A model generated the notes under the pieces. The model did no database searches. It saw only the letters and a program-made list of their open reading frames with translations, and was not told the origin of the DNA. A stretch of 64,000 nucleotides of DNA from assembly GCA_003612335.1 (NCBI GenBank), contig RAYO01000024.1, positions 1 through 64,000 of the forward strand. Direction: 5' to 3'. Position numbers and translations under genes: made by a program. Shown one piece after another: positions 40,148-48,445 of the stretch (its first letter is position 1; the number at the start of each line of letters is the position of its first letter). The stretch is from a bacterium 1xD42-67. GTDB lineage: Bacteria; Bacillota; Clostridia; Oscillospirales; Oscillospiraceae.

Positions 40148-41263
40148 ATGTCAGAACTGCGATTTGCGATCCCCACCCTCTTCGGGCTGGAGGGGATCTG
40201 TGCCGATGAGGTCCGGCGGCTGGAGCTGCCCCAGGTGAAGGCGGAGAACGGCCGGGTGCTGTGTACCGGGACGGAGAAGGATCTGCCCCGGCTCAACCTG
40301 GGCCTGCGCACCGGGGAGCGGGTGCTGCTGGTGCTGGGGACCTTCCCCGCTGGGGACTTCGACGCCCTCTTCCAGGGGACGAAGGCCCTGCCCTGGGAGG
40401 AATACATCCCCCGGGACGGCCAGTTCCCAGTGAAGGGCCACAGCCTGGATTCCGCCCTGCGGTCGGTGCCCGCCTGCCAATCCATCATCAAAAAAGCGAT
40501 CGCCGCCCGTCTGGGCGGCAAGTACGGGCTGGAGACCCTCCCCGAGACGGGGGCGCTGTATCAGGTCCAGTTCTCTGTCATGAGAGACGAGGCGGTCCTC
40601 ATGCTGGACACCTCCGGCCCCGGCCTCCACAAGCGGGGCTACCGGGCCCAGGGGGTGGCGGCGCCTCTGCGGGAGACCCTGGCGGCCGGATTGGTCCTCC
40701 TGTCCCGATACAGGGGCCGCGACCCTCTGTGCGACCCCTTCTGCGGCTCCGGGACCATCCCGATCGAAGCTGCCCTGATCGCCAGGAACCGGGCCCCGGG
40801 GCTGGATCGGTCCTTTTCCGCCCAAAAATGGAGCTGGCTGGACAAAAAGTGCTGGCTAGAGGCGGCCAGCGAGGCCATGGACAAGGAGTTCGATGGGGAC
40901 TATGAGATCTGGGGCGGGGACATCGATCCAGAGGCGGTGGCCTTGGCCAGACACAACGCCGCCCTGGCTGAGGTGGAGGACATCGTCCGATTCGAGGTGG
41001 CTGACGCCACCCGTTTCCACTGGGGCGGGCTGTATGGCCGGGTGGTCACCAATCCGCCCTACGGCGAGCGGGTGATGGAGCGGAAAGAGGCCGAGGAGCT
41101 CTACCGGGCCTTCGGGAAAGCGTGGGACAAGTTCCCTGAGAGCTGGAAGCTCTATCTCCTCTCCTCCCATACCGAGTTCGAGCGCACCTTTGGCAGACGG
41201 GCGGATAAGAAACGCAAGCTGTACAACGGGATGCTCAAGTGCGATCTGTTCATGTATCTATAG
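40148..41263 (+). CDS. THUMP-domain RNA (guanine-N2) methyltransferase, RlmL/YpsC-like, 371 aa
   Basis: Modifies a large rRNA guanine by family assignment. An N-terminal THUMP/ferredoxin part (GLEGICADEVRRLELPQV...GHSLDSALRSVPACQSIIKKAI) is followed by the Rossmann MTase with DPFCGSGTIPIEAAL, GGDIDPEAVALAR and the catalytic NPPYGERV. ATG 40148 is preferred to ATG 40136 because TGAGGGA precedes it; the same GAGGGACCCT block precedes murI. Confidence 0.9.
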   Translation: MSELRFAIPTLFGLEGICADEVRRLELPQVKAENGRVLCTGTEKDLPRLNLGLRTGERVLLVLGTFPAGDFDALFQGTKALPWEEYIPRDGQFPVKGHSLDSALRSVPACQSIIKKAIAARLGGKYGLETLPETGALYQVQFSVMRDEAVLMLDTSGPGLHKRGYRAQGVAAPLRETLAAGLVLLSRYRGRDPLCDPFCGSGTIPIEAALIARNRAPGLDRSFSAQKWSWLDKKCWLEAASEAMDKEFDGDYEIWGGDIDPEAVALARHNAALAEVEDIVRFEVADATRFHWGGLYGRVVTNPPYGERVMERKEAEELYRAFGKAWDKFPESWKLYLLSSHTEFERTFGRRADKKRKLYNGMLKCDLFMYL

Positions 41264-41267
41264 AAGG

Positions 41268-41291
41268 AGGGCCGTCCAACTGGACGGCCCT
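41268..41291 (+). terminator. hairpin after the THUMP methyltransferase
   Basis: AGGGCCGTCCA-AC-TGGACGGCCCT, an 11 bp perfect stem, 5 nt after the stop and next to the end of the convergent small gene. Confidence 0.7.
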
Positions 41292-41295
41292 GTCG

Positions 41296-41499
41296 TTATG
41301 TCCTGTCGAGACAGGCGGTGAGCTGTGTCTGGAGCGTTTGTTCCGCTTCGGAGAGATAGCAGTAGACTGCGTGCAGTGCGCCTGCATACCGACTGCCTGC
41401 CCCCTCCAGACCGAGGACCATGATCTGGACTGCGCTCAGTCCATCGGCGATACGCTGTACTGCGGCCTCTAACTCTAGCAGATGGCTCTGGATATCCAT
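41296..41499 (-). CDS. small alpha-helical protein of unknown function, 67 aa
   Basis: MDIQSHLLELEAAVQRIADGLSAVQ, then AVYCYLSEAEQTLQTQLTACL: two helices, mildly acidic, no signal peptide. AAGGAGGAAACT gives an excellent ribosome site. It lies downstream of the RHH regulator gene on the same strand with 105 nt between. Looks like an accessory or prophage-related small protein; no function can be assigned. Confidence 0.7.
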   Translation of the reverse strand: MDIQSHLLELEAAVQRIADGLSAVQIMVLGLEGAGSRYAGALHAVYCYLSEAEQTLQTQLTACLDRT

Positions 41500-41509
41500 A
41501 GTTTCCTCC

Positions 41510-41538
41510 TTGCTTTTCGCCTGGAAGGGTGATATAAT
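41510..41538 (+). promoter_or_regulatory. plus-strand promoter facing a terminator
   Basis: TTGCTT (41510-41515) and TATAAT (41533-41538), 17 bp spacer. No plus-strand gene with a ribosome site follows; a terminator begins ~30 nt downstream. Confidence 0.5.
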
Positions 41539-41544
41539 AAATTT

Positions 41545-41613
41545 ACCATCCCTCCGGGCGTGGTATTTATAGAGTGTTGGTTGCTTGTGAGGCGGGCCGA
41601 CACTCTATTTTTT
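41545..41613 (+). ncRNA. candidate small RNA (~69 nt)
   Basis: Predicted from the promoter at 41510-41538 and an intrinsic terminator: 10 bp stem (41571-41580 with 41597-41606, one G-U pair) followed by T6 (41608-41613). It overlaps the 3' end of the RHH gene in antisense. No known RNA family is recognised. Confidence 0.35.
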
Positions 41614-41781
41614 GTCCAACTCAGCCTTTACCAGCTGTACGCCTTTGAGGATGACTTGAGCTTTCGTAGTCTCCAGTCTGTCTGCGCACTCCTGCACCAG
41701 GGCCAATTCACTAGGAGCCAGACGTATCTCCAGACGCTCTGTTTTTTTGTTGCTGGTCGGACGCCCTGTTCTCGGCGACAA
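41605..41781 (-). CDS. ribbon-helix-helix DNA-binding protein, 58 aa
   Basis: MSPRTGRPTSNKKTERLEIR begins with the RTGRPT arm and the ERLEIRLAPSE beta strand of RHH (CopG/Arc-like) proteins, then helices A (ELALVQECADRL) and B (KAQVILKGVQLVKAEL). The start is TTG 41781 after GAGGTGAAGGATC; ORF is below common length cut-offs. It has its own promoter with an ACTTA-N8-TAAGT inverted repeat. RHH proteins of this kind occur on mobile elements and often autoregulate. Confidence 0.82.
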   Translation of the reverse strand: MSPRTGRPTSNKKTERLEIRLAPSELALVQECADRLETTKAQVILKGVQLVKAELDKK

Positions 41782-41810
41782 GATCCTTCACCTCACTTCT
41801 GCCCGGACTT

Positions 41811-41839
41811 AATATAACATAAGTACGGACAAATACCAA
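41811..41839 (-). promoter_or_regulatory. promoter of the RHH gene with dyad
   Basis: TTGGTA (41839-41834) and TATATT (41816-41811), 17 bp apart. An ACTTA-N8-TAAGT dyad overlaps the -10, suitable for autorepression. Confidence 0.6.
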
Positions 41840-41871
41840 GCGTTTTTAAGGAGGGACGGCCTTTTTAAAAG

Positions 41872-41904
41872 AAAAAGACAGACACAAGATGTGTCTGTCT
41901 TTTT
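41872..41904 (-). terminator. perfect 15 bp terminator
   Basis: AAAAAGACAGACACA-AGA-TGTGTCTGTCTTTTT: A-tract and T-tract on both sides make it bidirectional. It ends the minus-strand gene at 41924. Confidence 0.88.
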
Positions 41905-41923
41905 TCCTTGGACCGGTCCGAGA

Positions 41924-42337
41924 TCAGCCGTCGATGTCCACCAAGATATTGTCGGTGCCGTGCTCCTCGAACTCGGCGATATAGGCGTCGATCCGGCTGG
42001 TGAGCTCTGCGTAGTTGCTCTCATCGATGGGGGCGTCGTCCATGTCCCGGCGGGCCAGGTCCTCGGCCAGGATCTCGAAGAACACGTTGTTCTCATACTC
42101 CACGATGGCCTCATGGATGCCCCCCTCCACGAAGGCCCGGGAGGGGATGATCTCCCCCTGATACAGCTCTGCCAGCTGGGGCATCCCCTCCAGCGCTGCC
42201 CGGCCGAAGAGCAGGCTCTCCACCTCATCATAGTCGGCGAAGCGCTGGTCCCCCCGGGTGGAGTTCAAGATCCAGTTCCCGATATACACCAGGTCCAGCA
42301 GCCGGCGAAATTGTTTCCGCTCCAATTTCAGATCCAT
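41924..42337 (-). CDS. conserved-looking acidic protein of unknown function, 137 aa
   Basis: Soluble, strongly acidic (C-terminus YIAEFEEHGTDNILVDIDG), helical in its first part (MDLKLERKQFRRLLDLVYIGNWILN). ATG 42337 has GGGAGGAGGACC upstream; the longer frame to 42379 overlaps the -10 box. It has its own TTGACA/TATAAT promoter. I do not recognise a family. Confidence 0.68.
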   Translation of the reverse strand: MDLKLERKQFRRLLDLVYIGNWILNSTRGDQRFADYDEVESLLFGRAALEGMPQLAELYQGEIIPSRAFVEGGIHEAIVEYENNVFFEILAEDLARRDMDDAPIDESNYAELTSRIDAYIAEFEEHGTDNILVDIDG

Positions 42338-42378
42338 GACAGGTCCTCCTCCCCTGGGATAACAGTCATCATATAGCA

Positions 42379-42406
42379 ATTATAGCGTCCATTCCTGATT
42401 TGTCAA
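42379..42406 (-). promoter_or_regulatory. promoter of the 137 aa protein gene
   Basis: TTGACA (42406-42401) and TATAAT (42384-42379), both full consensus, 16 bp spacer. Confidence 0.82.
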
Positions 42407-42419
42407 ATGGAGAAACACG

Positions 42420-42535
42420 GTAAAATGACTTGTTTTTTCGGGTAAAATGACATACAATGGTCCAGAGCCTTTACACAGGGGCCTAAACTGTGTATAATAC
42501 CACCGTTCGTCTCCAGATGGACCAAGTAAAATGAC
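42420..42535. repeat. three copies of GTAAAATGAC around the DUF1934/argS promoter
   Basis: Copies at 42420-42429, 42442-42451 and 42526-42535, all in the same orientation. The first two are 22 bp apart (two helical turns); the third lies between the promoter (42470-42498) and the start codon. Confidence 0.55.
42470..42498 (+). promoter_or_regulatory. promoter of the DUF1934-argS operon
   Basis: TTTACA (42470-42475) and TATAAT (42493-42498), 17 bp spacer. Confidence 0.82.
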
Positions 42536-42549
42536 ACAGGGAGGCCCCT

Positions 42550-42999
42550 ATGGAAAAGGAAGTGGTCATCTCCGTCAAGGGGATACAGACTTACGAGGGG
42601 ACGGCTCCGGACGCGGTGGAGCTGGTCACCAAGGGCCGCATGGCCCAAGAGGGAGAGAGCTACACCCTCTCCTACCAAGAGAGTGAGCTGACCGGCCTGG
42701 AGGGCACCTTGACCACCATCCAGGTGGATGGTGACCAGGTCACACTAATGCGGGTGGGGGAGTTCAACTCCCAGATGGTGTTCCAGGAGGGGCGCCGCCA
42801 CCTGTCCATGTATAATACACCATATGGCACCATGGCCATCGGGGTGCATACCCTGCACCTGCTGGCCGACCTGGATGGTCAGGGGGGCCGGATCGAAGTG
42901 GACTACACCATCGAGGTGGACCACGCCATGGCTGGCCGGAACGTCTTCCAGATCAGCGTGAAGGAGGCGGAGACCGGCCTGGAGAGCCTGAAGCAGTGA
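42550..42999 (+). CDS. DUF1934 (YwiB-like) calycin-type protein, 149 aa
   Basis: Beta-barrel-like sequence with VVISVKGIQTYEG at the start, SYQESELTGLEGTLTTIQVDG and FQEGRRHLSMYNTPYGTMAIGVHT in the middle (in parts), typical of DUF1934. A CACAGGGAGGCCCCT site precedes ATG 42550. It lies directly upstream of argS, as ywiB does in Bacillus subtilis, supporting the family call. Function of DUF1934 is not established. Confidence 0.85.
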   Translation: MEKEVVISVKGIQTYEGTAPDAVELVTKGRMAQEGESYTLSYQESELTGLEGTLTTIQVDGDQVTLMRVGEFNSQMVFQEGRRHLSMYNTPYGTMAIGVHTLHLLADLDGQGGRIEVDYTIEVDHAMAGRNVFQISVKEAETGLESLKQ

Positions 43000-43084
43000 C
43001 GGACGGATGGGGCCCGCCGTCCCCGGGCCCAAGATCTCGGGCGGGTGAGATCCGCCCCGATACACAGAAAAAGAGGTGCGAGAT

Positions 43085-44839
43085 ATGATGAACATGATCC
43101 AGTCTGCGAAGGACCAGGTGGCGGCCCTGACGCTGGCGGCCTATGAGAGGGCCGCGGCGGCGGGGGCCCTGCCCGCCGGAGGGGAGGACGTGAAAGCCAC
43201 CATCGAGATCCCCAAGGATACCGGACATGGGGATTACGCCTCCTCCTTCGCTATGGCGGGGGCCAAAGCCCTCCGCAAGGCCCCGCGGCAGATCGCCCAG
43301 GCCGTCGTGGACCACATGGACCTGGAGGGCAGCTACTTCCAGAAGGTGGAGATCGCCGGCCCCGGCTTCCTCAACTTCACCCTGGGCCCCAAGTGGTACG
43401 GCGATGTGCTCTCCGCTGTGGAGGACGAAGGCCCGGACTACGGCTCCAGCGACGAGGGGGGCGGCAGAACGGTGATGGTGGAGTTCGTCTCCGCCAACCC
43501 CACCGGCCCCATGCACATGGGCAACGCCCGGGGGGGCGTGCTGGGGGACACCCTGGCCAACGTCCTGGCCCGGGACGGCTGGAAGGTGTGGAAGGAGTTC
43601 TATGTCAACGATGCGGGCAACCAGATCGACAAGTTCGCCCGGTCCATCTATGCCCGGTACATGCAGCTGATCCTGGGCGAGGAGGGCTATCCCTTCCCCG
43701 AGGACGGCTACCACGGGGAGGACATCAAGGAGCTGGCCCGGGCTTTCTATGAGGAGAGCGGCTCCGATCACAAAAATGAGCCGGAGGAGGATGCGCTGTT
43801 TACCATGGCCCAGTTTGGCCTGGAGCGGAACATCCCCAAGATGGAAGAGGATCTGAAAAAGTACGGCATCGAGTACGACCAGTGGTTTCTGGAGTCCTCC
43901 CTCCACAGCAGCGGCTACGTGGTCGAGACCGTGCAGCTCCTCACCGACAAGGGCTGGACCTATGAGAAGGACGGGGCCCTATGGCTGAAGACCGCCGAGC
44001 TCTTGAAGCAGAAATACCTGGCCGAAGGCAAGAGCCAGGAGCAGGTGGACAAGCTGGACCTGAAGGACGACGTCCTCCGCCGGGCCAACGGCTTTTACAC
44101 CTACTTCGCCGCCGACATCGCCTACCACCGGAACAAGCTGGAGGAGCGGAAGTTCGACTTGGTCATCAACATCTGGGGGGCCGACCACCACGGCCATGTG
44201 GCCCGGCTCCAGGCCGCCCTGGACGGGCTGGGCCTGGACGGCTCCCACCGGCTGGTGATCGTGCTGATGCAGCTGGTCAACCTCCTCCAGGACGGCAAGC
44301 CGGTGAAGATGTCCAAGCGGACGGGGAAGGCCATCGCCCTCCACGACCTGCTGGACGAGATCTCGGTGGACGCCGCCCGGTATTATTTCAACAACCGCAC
44401 CCCCTCCAGTCCCCTGGACTTCGACCTGGACCTGGCCGTCCGCCAGGACAGCGAGAACCCGGTGTACTATGTCCAGTATGCCCACGCCCGAATCTGCTCC
44501 CTGCTGGCCCGGCTGGCCGAGGAGGACGGGGCCGCCGTCCCCGCCGCCGGAGAGGTGGACGCCGCCCTGCTCGTGACGGCGGAGGAGAAGGCCCTGGTGA
44601 AGTCCCTGGCCCAGTACCCGGAGGAGATCCACCTGGCCGCCCGGGACTACGACCCCAGCCGCATCGACCGCTACCTCACCGCCCTGGCCGGCGACTTCCA
44701 CCGCTTCTATAACGCCTGCCGCCTGAAGGGGGAGGAGCCCGGGACCCTGGCCGCCCGGCTCAAGCTGGCGGATACCGTCCGGGCCGTGCTGGAGAACGGA
44801 TTGGGCCTGCTGGGCGTCACCGCTCCGGAGAAGATGTGA
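43085..44839 (+). CDS. argS: arginyl-tRNA synthetase, 584 aa
   Basis: Class I synthetase. HIGH-type motif is HMGNARGG preceded by [12 protein letters not shown], and the KMSKS-type loop is KMSKRTG. The N-terminal Arg-specific domain and C-terminal DALR helical bundle ([14 protein letters not shown] ... [10 protein letters not shown]) complete a full-length enzyme. ATG 43085 follows AGAGGTG by 6 nt; the ORF opening at 43076 overlaps that site. Confidence 0.97.
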   Translation: MMNMIQSAKDQVAALTLAAYERAAAAGALPAGGEDVKATIEIPKDTGHGDYASSFAMAGAKALRKAPRQIAQAVVDHMDLEGSYFQKVEIAGPGFLNFTLGPKWYGDVLSAVEDEGPDYGSSDEGGGRTVMVEFVSANPTGPMHMGNARGGVLGDTLANVLARDGWKVWKEFYVNDAGNQIDKFARSIYARYMQLILGEEGYPFPEDGYHGEDIKELARAFYEESGSDHKNEPEEDALFTMAQFGLERNIPKMEEDLKKYGIEYDQWFLESSLHSSGYVVETVQLLTDKGWTYEKDGALWLKTAELLKQKYLAEGKSQEQVDKLDLKDDVLRRANGFYTYFAADIAYHRNKLEERKFDLVINIWGADHHGHVARLQAALDGLGLDGSHRLVIVLMQLVNLLQDGKPVKMSKRTGKAIALHDLLDEISVDAARYYFNNRTPSSPLDFDLDLAVRQDSENPVYYVQYAHARICSLLARLAEEDGAAVPAAGEVDAALLVTAEEKALVKSLAQYPEEIHLAARDYDPSRIDRYLTALAGDFHRFYNACRLKGEEPGTLAARLKLADTVRAVLENGLGLLGVTAPEKM

Positions 44840-44876
44840 CATCTCCCTTCCACAAGGGAGATCTGAGGAGAAGGAT

Positions 44877-45503
44877 ATGAGATCTGATCTGACCTCCCTG
44901 GAACATGCCCTCAAGGTCCGCGTCCCCGGGCTGATGGATTCCCGTCGCTCCTATGGGGTGCTGGTGCCCCTGGTGGAGCGGGATGGGGAGCTCCACCTGC
45001 TCTACGAGGTCCGGGCGAAGACCCTCCGCCGTCAGCCGGGGGAGGTGTGCTTCCCCGGGGGACGGATGGAGGGGGGAGAGACACCGGAGGAGTGTGCCCT
45101 GCGGGAGACCTTCGAGGAGCTGTCCATCCCGCCGGAGCACGTGCGCCTGCTGGGCCGGCTGGATTTCATCGCCCACCGGGCCAACTTCCTCATGCAGCCC
45201 GTCCTGGGGCTGGTGGACGGTCTGGGGCTGGCCGGGATGCGGCCCAGCCCCGCCGAGGTGGAGGAGGTCTTTTTCGTACCCCTGTCCCACCTGCTGGAGG
45301 CGGAGCCCATCGAGTATGACTACGACCTGATCCCTGCCCCGGCGGAGGGCTTCCCCTATGAGCTCATCGGCATCCCCAGAGACTACAAGTGGCAGCTGGG
45401 ACACGAGAACGTCCCCGTCTACCCCTGGCAGGGGCGGGCCATCTGGGGCCTCACCGGGCGGATCACCCGGGAACTGATACGGATATGCAAGGCCCCCGGC
45501 TGA
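44877..45503 (+). CDS. Nudix hydrolase, CoA pyrophosphatase type, 208 aa
   Basis: Nudix box [22 protein letters not shown] preceded by GEVCFPGG, the NuCoA/NudL arrangement (in parts: [24 protein letters not shown]). Later strands include PVLGLVDGL and the CoA-family-like [15 protein letters not shown]. It probably hydrolyses CoA or its derivatives, trimming the pool. Its stop codon is inside the following terminator stem. Confidence 0.88.
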   Translation: MRSDLTSLEHALKVRVPGLMDSRRSYGVLVPLVERDGELHLLYEVRAKTLRRQPGEVCFPGGRMEGGETPEECALRETFEELSIPPEHVRLLGRLDFIAHRANFLMQPVLGLVDGLGLAGMRPSPAEVEEVFFVPLSHLLEAEPIEYDYDLIPAPAEGFPYELIGIPRDYKWQLGHENVPVYPWQGRAIWGLTGRITRELIRICKAPG

Positions 45504-45514
45504 AGCCGGGGGCC
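45491..45514. terminator. terminator overlapping the Nudix stop codon
   Basis: GGCCCCCGGCT-GA-AGCCGGGGGCC, 11 bp stem with the TGA stop as part of loop and arm. It also ends the convergent small gene at 45520. Confidence 0.78.
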
Positions 45515-45519
45515 TCGTG

Positions 45520-45669
45520 TCACTGTGCTTCGGCGGCCTCTTTGGCCTCCTTCTCCTTGAGCGCCTTGATGGCGTAGTCCAGGGCAGGGATGCTCTTGGC
45601 AGTGCAGTACTGCTTCATGTCCTGGAGCTGGCGGATGGCTTCCTTGGTGGTCATATCCTTCAGACGCAC
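45520..45669 (-). CDS. small helical protein of unknown function, 49 aa
   Basis: GTG start with an AAAGGAG site 10 nt upstream. Reads MRLKDMTTKEAIRQLQDMKQ, then YCTAKSIPALDYAIKALKEK and a Lys/Glu/Ala-rich tail. The layout (two helices around CTAxSIPALDYAI) resembles small proteins I associate with Clostridia prophage regions. Too short for usual gene-calling thresholds. Function unknown. Confidence 0.6.
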   Translation of the reverse strand: MRLKDMTTKEAIRQLQDMKQYCTAKSIPALDYAIKALKEKEAKEAAEAQ

Positions 45670-45768
45670 GGCGATCACGCTCCTTTACACCGTCATTTTA
45701 CCACGATATCGGGGTGGAAATCAAGAGGGGATCAGGTATTTTTGACGGGGAGAGCGGAGAAAAAGTGG

Positions 45769-45797
45769 TTGAGTTTTTCGACGATCTGTGCTATCAT
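45769..45797 (+). promoter_or_regulatory. degV promoter
   Basis: TTGAGT (45769-45774) and TATCAT (45792-45797), 17 bp spacer. Confidence 0.65.
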
Positions 45798-45868
45798 CAT
45801 ACTAATACCCACTGGGCAGGGCCCGGTCACGGCCTGGGAGAGCAGGCCACGAGCTTGAAGGAGAGAGT

Positions 45869-46774
45869 ATGAGGTTCCACATCGTCAGCGACAGCTCCTG
45901 TGATCTGGGCCGGGCGGAGGCGGAGCGCCTGGGGGTCACGATGGTGTCTTTTTACGCCGCGTTCCAGGATGAGGTCTACTATCGGGAGGAGAAGGACATC
46001 TCCACCCACCAGTTCTATCAGATGATGGCCGACCGCCCCGGTGTGTTCCCCAAGACATCTATGCCCACCATGGAGGACTATCTGGCGGCGTTCCGCCCGG
46101 CGGCGGAACAGGGGATGCCCATCCTGTGCATCTGCCTCAACGCCAGCTTCAGCGGCTCCTATCAGGCGGCTCTGAATGCGGCGGCGGAGCTGCGGGAGGA
46201 GCGCCCCGGAGCCCGGATCCATGTGATGGACTCTGCTCTGGCCACAGTGCTCCAGGGCCTGCTGGTGGAGGAGGCCGCCGCCCTGCGGGACTTGGACCTT
46301 TCCCTGGAGGAGGCGGTGGCCGCCCTGGAGGCCCTGCCCGCCACCGGGCGGATCTTTTTCACCACCAACGATCTGGAGTATCTGCGTCACGGGGGCCGGA
46401 TCGGAAGGGCCGCCGCCGCCACTGGGACGCTGCTGAAGGTGAAGCCCCTCATCGGCTATCAGGATGCCGGTCTGGTCTCTGATGGGATCGCACAGGGGCG
46501 CCGGCGGTCCATGGCCCGGGTGCGGGAGCTGTTCTACCGCCACCTGGAGCGGGAAGGGATCGACCTGAGGGCCTACCGCCTGGCCACCGGCTTCGGTCTG
46601 GACAGGGAGGAGCACCGGGAGTTCGCTCAGGCGGTCTATGAGGGCCTGCTGGAGCGGGGCCAGGACCGCCCCGACGTGAAGAAGCCCTATCAGATCGGTG
46701 TGACCATTGGGGTCCACACCGGGCCCAGCCCCATCGGCGTGGGCCTGCTCCGCCGGGCTTCCCTGGGGAGCTAG
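45869..46774 (+). CDS. DegV-family fatty-acid-binding protein, 301 aa
   Basis: Binds a fatty acid for phosphorylation in the FakAB pathway by family assignment. DegV signatures are HIVSDSSCDLG at the start, KTSMPTMEDY, LNASFSGSYQAA, HVMDSALATVLQG and GRIFFTTNDLEYLRHGGRIG, ending in GVTIGVHTGPSPIGVG. GAAGGAGAG precedes the ATG. A close FakA gene is not in the window. Confidence 0.93.
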   Translation: MRFHIVSDSSCDLGRAEAERLGVTMVSFYAAFQDEVYYREEKDISTHQFYQMMADRPGVFPKTSMPTMEDYLAAFRPAAEQGMPILCICLNASFSGSYQAALNAAAELREERPGARIHVMDSALATVLQGLLVEEAAALRDLDLSLEEAVAALEALPATGRIFFTTNDLEYLRHGGRIGRAAAATGTLLKVKPLIGYQDAGLVSDGIAQGRRRSMARVRELFYRHLEREGIDLRAYRLATGFGLDREEHREFAQAVYEGLLERGQDRPDVKKPYQIGVTIGVHTGPSPIGVGLLRRASLGS

Positions 46775-46784
46775 ACCGGCAACC

Positions 46785-46816
46785 GCCCCCGGAACGCTGA
46801 GGACCGGGGGCTTTTT
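46785..46816 (+). terminator. degV terminator
   Basis: GCCCCCGG ... CCGGGGGC followed by T5 (46812-46816). Confidence 0.82.
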
Positions 46817-46850
46817 CAGCGTCCGGGAAAAAATGTAACGGTTTTGTCAC

Positions 46851-46879
46851 TTGAAATTTAGGTGGAATGTTGTTATCCT
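46851..46879 (+). promoter_or_regulatory. promoter of the SGNH/DUF4358 pair
   Basis: TTGAAA (46851-46856) and TATCCT (46874-46879), 17 bp spacer. Confidence 0.6.
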
Positions 46880-46936
46880 GATTAGGAGCGATCGTGACAG
46901 GATCTGACAAGACCGTCCACCGGGAGGTGTCTTCAT

Positions 46937-47938
46937 ATGTCTGAGAATTATAAGGGGAAGCACGTGGCGGGCTCTGGCAGGCGGAGCGTGCTGCTGGCGG
47001 CGGCCCTGGCAGTGATAGGTCTGGGAGCCTTCGCCCTGTGGTCCCTCCACCCCTGGGACAGGGGCCAGGAGCCGCCGGCCCAGAGCCAGAGCGGTGGGCC
47101 CGGCGGGAGCGGATCGGTGGGGAGCGCGGACGTCTCCCAGGTGCCGCCGGAGGTCCAGGTCCCCAGACCGGACCCCTATGATTTCAGTCAGCCCGCCCCG
47201 GAGCGGGAGGAAGTGGACAACAGCTACTTTGACGACGCCGCCTTCATCGGGGACTCCCGCACCAATGGATTCATGCTGTACAGCGGGGTGGACACCGGCG
47301 AGGATCTGTCGGCCAATGGGGTCTCTATGTTCAAGCTGGAGGAACGCAAGTCCCTCACCATCGACGGTGAGGCGCTCACTCCCCTGGAGGCCCTGGCCCT
47401 GAAGGAGTATGGGAAGGTCTATATCTCCCTGGGGATCAACGAGCTGGGCTATAACAACGACAAGGGCTTCTATGAGGCGTACTGCACCGCCATCGACCAC
47501 ATACGGCGGATCCAGCCCAAGGCCGTCATCTACATCCAGGCCCTCATCCCGGTGAACATCGCCCAGGTGGAGCAGTCCAACGGCAACAAGTATCGGCTGA
47601 GCAACGACCATCTGCGGGTGTATAACGACCTGATGCGCCAGGTGGCGGAGGAGAAACAGGTGGTCTATCTGGATCTGTACGCCGACTTCGCCGGGGAGGA
47701 CGGGGAACTGCCTGCGGAGTACAGCCGGGACGGGGTCCACATGGTGAAGGAGGCCTGCCAGAAGTGGCTGGCCTACCTCAAGACCCACACGGTGAGCTTC
47801 GAGGAGCTCTATCCCGACGGGCCGCCCGCCGTGCCGGAGGAGGGGCCCACGGAGGGGGCCCCGGGGGAGGTCTCGGGAGAGGGAGCGGCCTCTGCGGCGG
47901 GAGACGGCGCCGCGATGACTGAGGATGGGAGCACATAA
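46937..47938 (+). CDS. SGNH/GDSL hydrolase-like extracellular protein, 333 aa
   Basis: One N-terminal membrane anchor (residues ~20-36), a Pro/Gly/Ser spacer, then an SGNH fold: block I AAFIGDSRTNGF (Ser in GDS-like IGDSR), block III YISLGINELGYN (Asn in GIN) and block V YSRDGVHM (D-x-x-H). An acidic, low-complexity tail ends the protein. Likely an esterase or acetyl-handling enzyme of the envelope. Followed 3 nt later by a DUF4358 lipoprotein, an arrangement repeated at the MBOAT locus. Confidence 0.85.
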   Translation: MSENYKGKHVAGSGRRSVLLAAALAVIGLGAFALWSLHPWDRGQEPPAQSQSGGPGGSGSVGSADVSQVPPEVQVPRPDPYDFSQPAPEREEVDNSYFDDAAFIGDSRTNGFMLYSGVDTGEDLSANGVSMFKLEERKSLTIDGEALTPLEALALKEYGKVYISLGINELGYNNDKGFYEAYCTAIDHIRRIQPKAVIYIQALIPVNIAQVEQSNGNKYRLSNDHLRVYNDLMRQVAEEKQVVYLDLYADFAGEDGELPAEYSRDGVHMVKEACQKWLAYLKTHTVSFEELYPDGPPAVPEEGPTEGAPGEVSGEGAASAAGDGAAMTEDGST

Positions 47939-47940
47939 GG

Positions 47941-48402
47941 ATGAAAAAGATAAGTATCCTGTTGGCCCTGATGCTGAGCCTGACTGCCTGCGGAGGCGGA
48001 GGGGGCCAGTATGAGATCGGAGACGTCCAGGCTATGGCCGACGCCGGCGCTTTCTCTGAGGAGCTGGAGGAGCTGGACGGAGATGTGGCCTTCTCCGCGC
48101 TGTACCGCCTGGGGGACTACGGCCTGGAGCGGGAGGACCTGACCGGCTGCGCGGTGCTTCGTTCTGCGGGAGGCACCTGCGAGGAGGGGGCCGTCCTGAT
48201 CCTGGACAGCGAGGAGGACGCCAAGACCGCCAAGGAGGCCCTGGAGGACTATGTCCAAAAGCAGATCGACCAGAATGAGAGCTATGGCTACCGTCTGGCC
48301 GAGATCCCCAAGCTGAAGGATGCCTACATCGACGTGCGGGGCAGCACTGTGCTGCTGGTAGTGGCCAGCGATCTGGACGCAGCCAAGAGCGCGGTGGAGT
48401 GA
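47941..48402 (+). CDS. DUF4358 lipoprotein, 153 aa
   Basis: Lipobox LTAC with Cys17, a poly-Gly spacer, then a compact DUF4358-like domain (SALYRLGDYGLEREDLTGCAVLRS in part, VLILDSEEDAKTAKEALEDYV, YVQKQIDQNESYGYRLAEI in parts). Same family as the C-terminal part of the lipoprotein at 11901. Directly downstream of an SGNH protein gene. Function not established. Confidence 0.82.
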   Translation: MKKISILLALMLSLTACGGGGGQYEIGDVQAMADAGAFSEELEELDGDVAFSALYRLGDYGLEREDLTGCAVLRSAGGTCEEGAVLILDSEEDAKTAKEALEDYVQKQIDQNESYGYRLAEIPKLKDAYIDVRGSTVLLVVASDLDAAKSAVE

Positions 48403-48406
48403 ACAT

Positions 48407-48442
48407 AACAGGAGCGGCCTCCCGCGGGAGGCCGCTCCTGTT
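48407..48442. terminator. 17 bp bidirectional terminator hairpin
   Basis: AACAGGAGCGGCCTCCC-GC-GGGAGGCCGCTCCTGTT between the convergent DUF4358 and antiporter genes, followed by TTTCC-type tract on the plus strand. Confidence 0.8.
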
Positions 48443-48445
48443 TCC

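Noticed and set aside
41560-41817. 85-codon plus-strand open frame over the RHH gene
   Set aside because: No ribosome site before its GTG; the minus-strand RHH gene explains the sequence; a strong terminator lies near its start.
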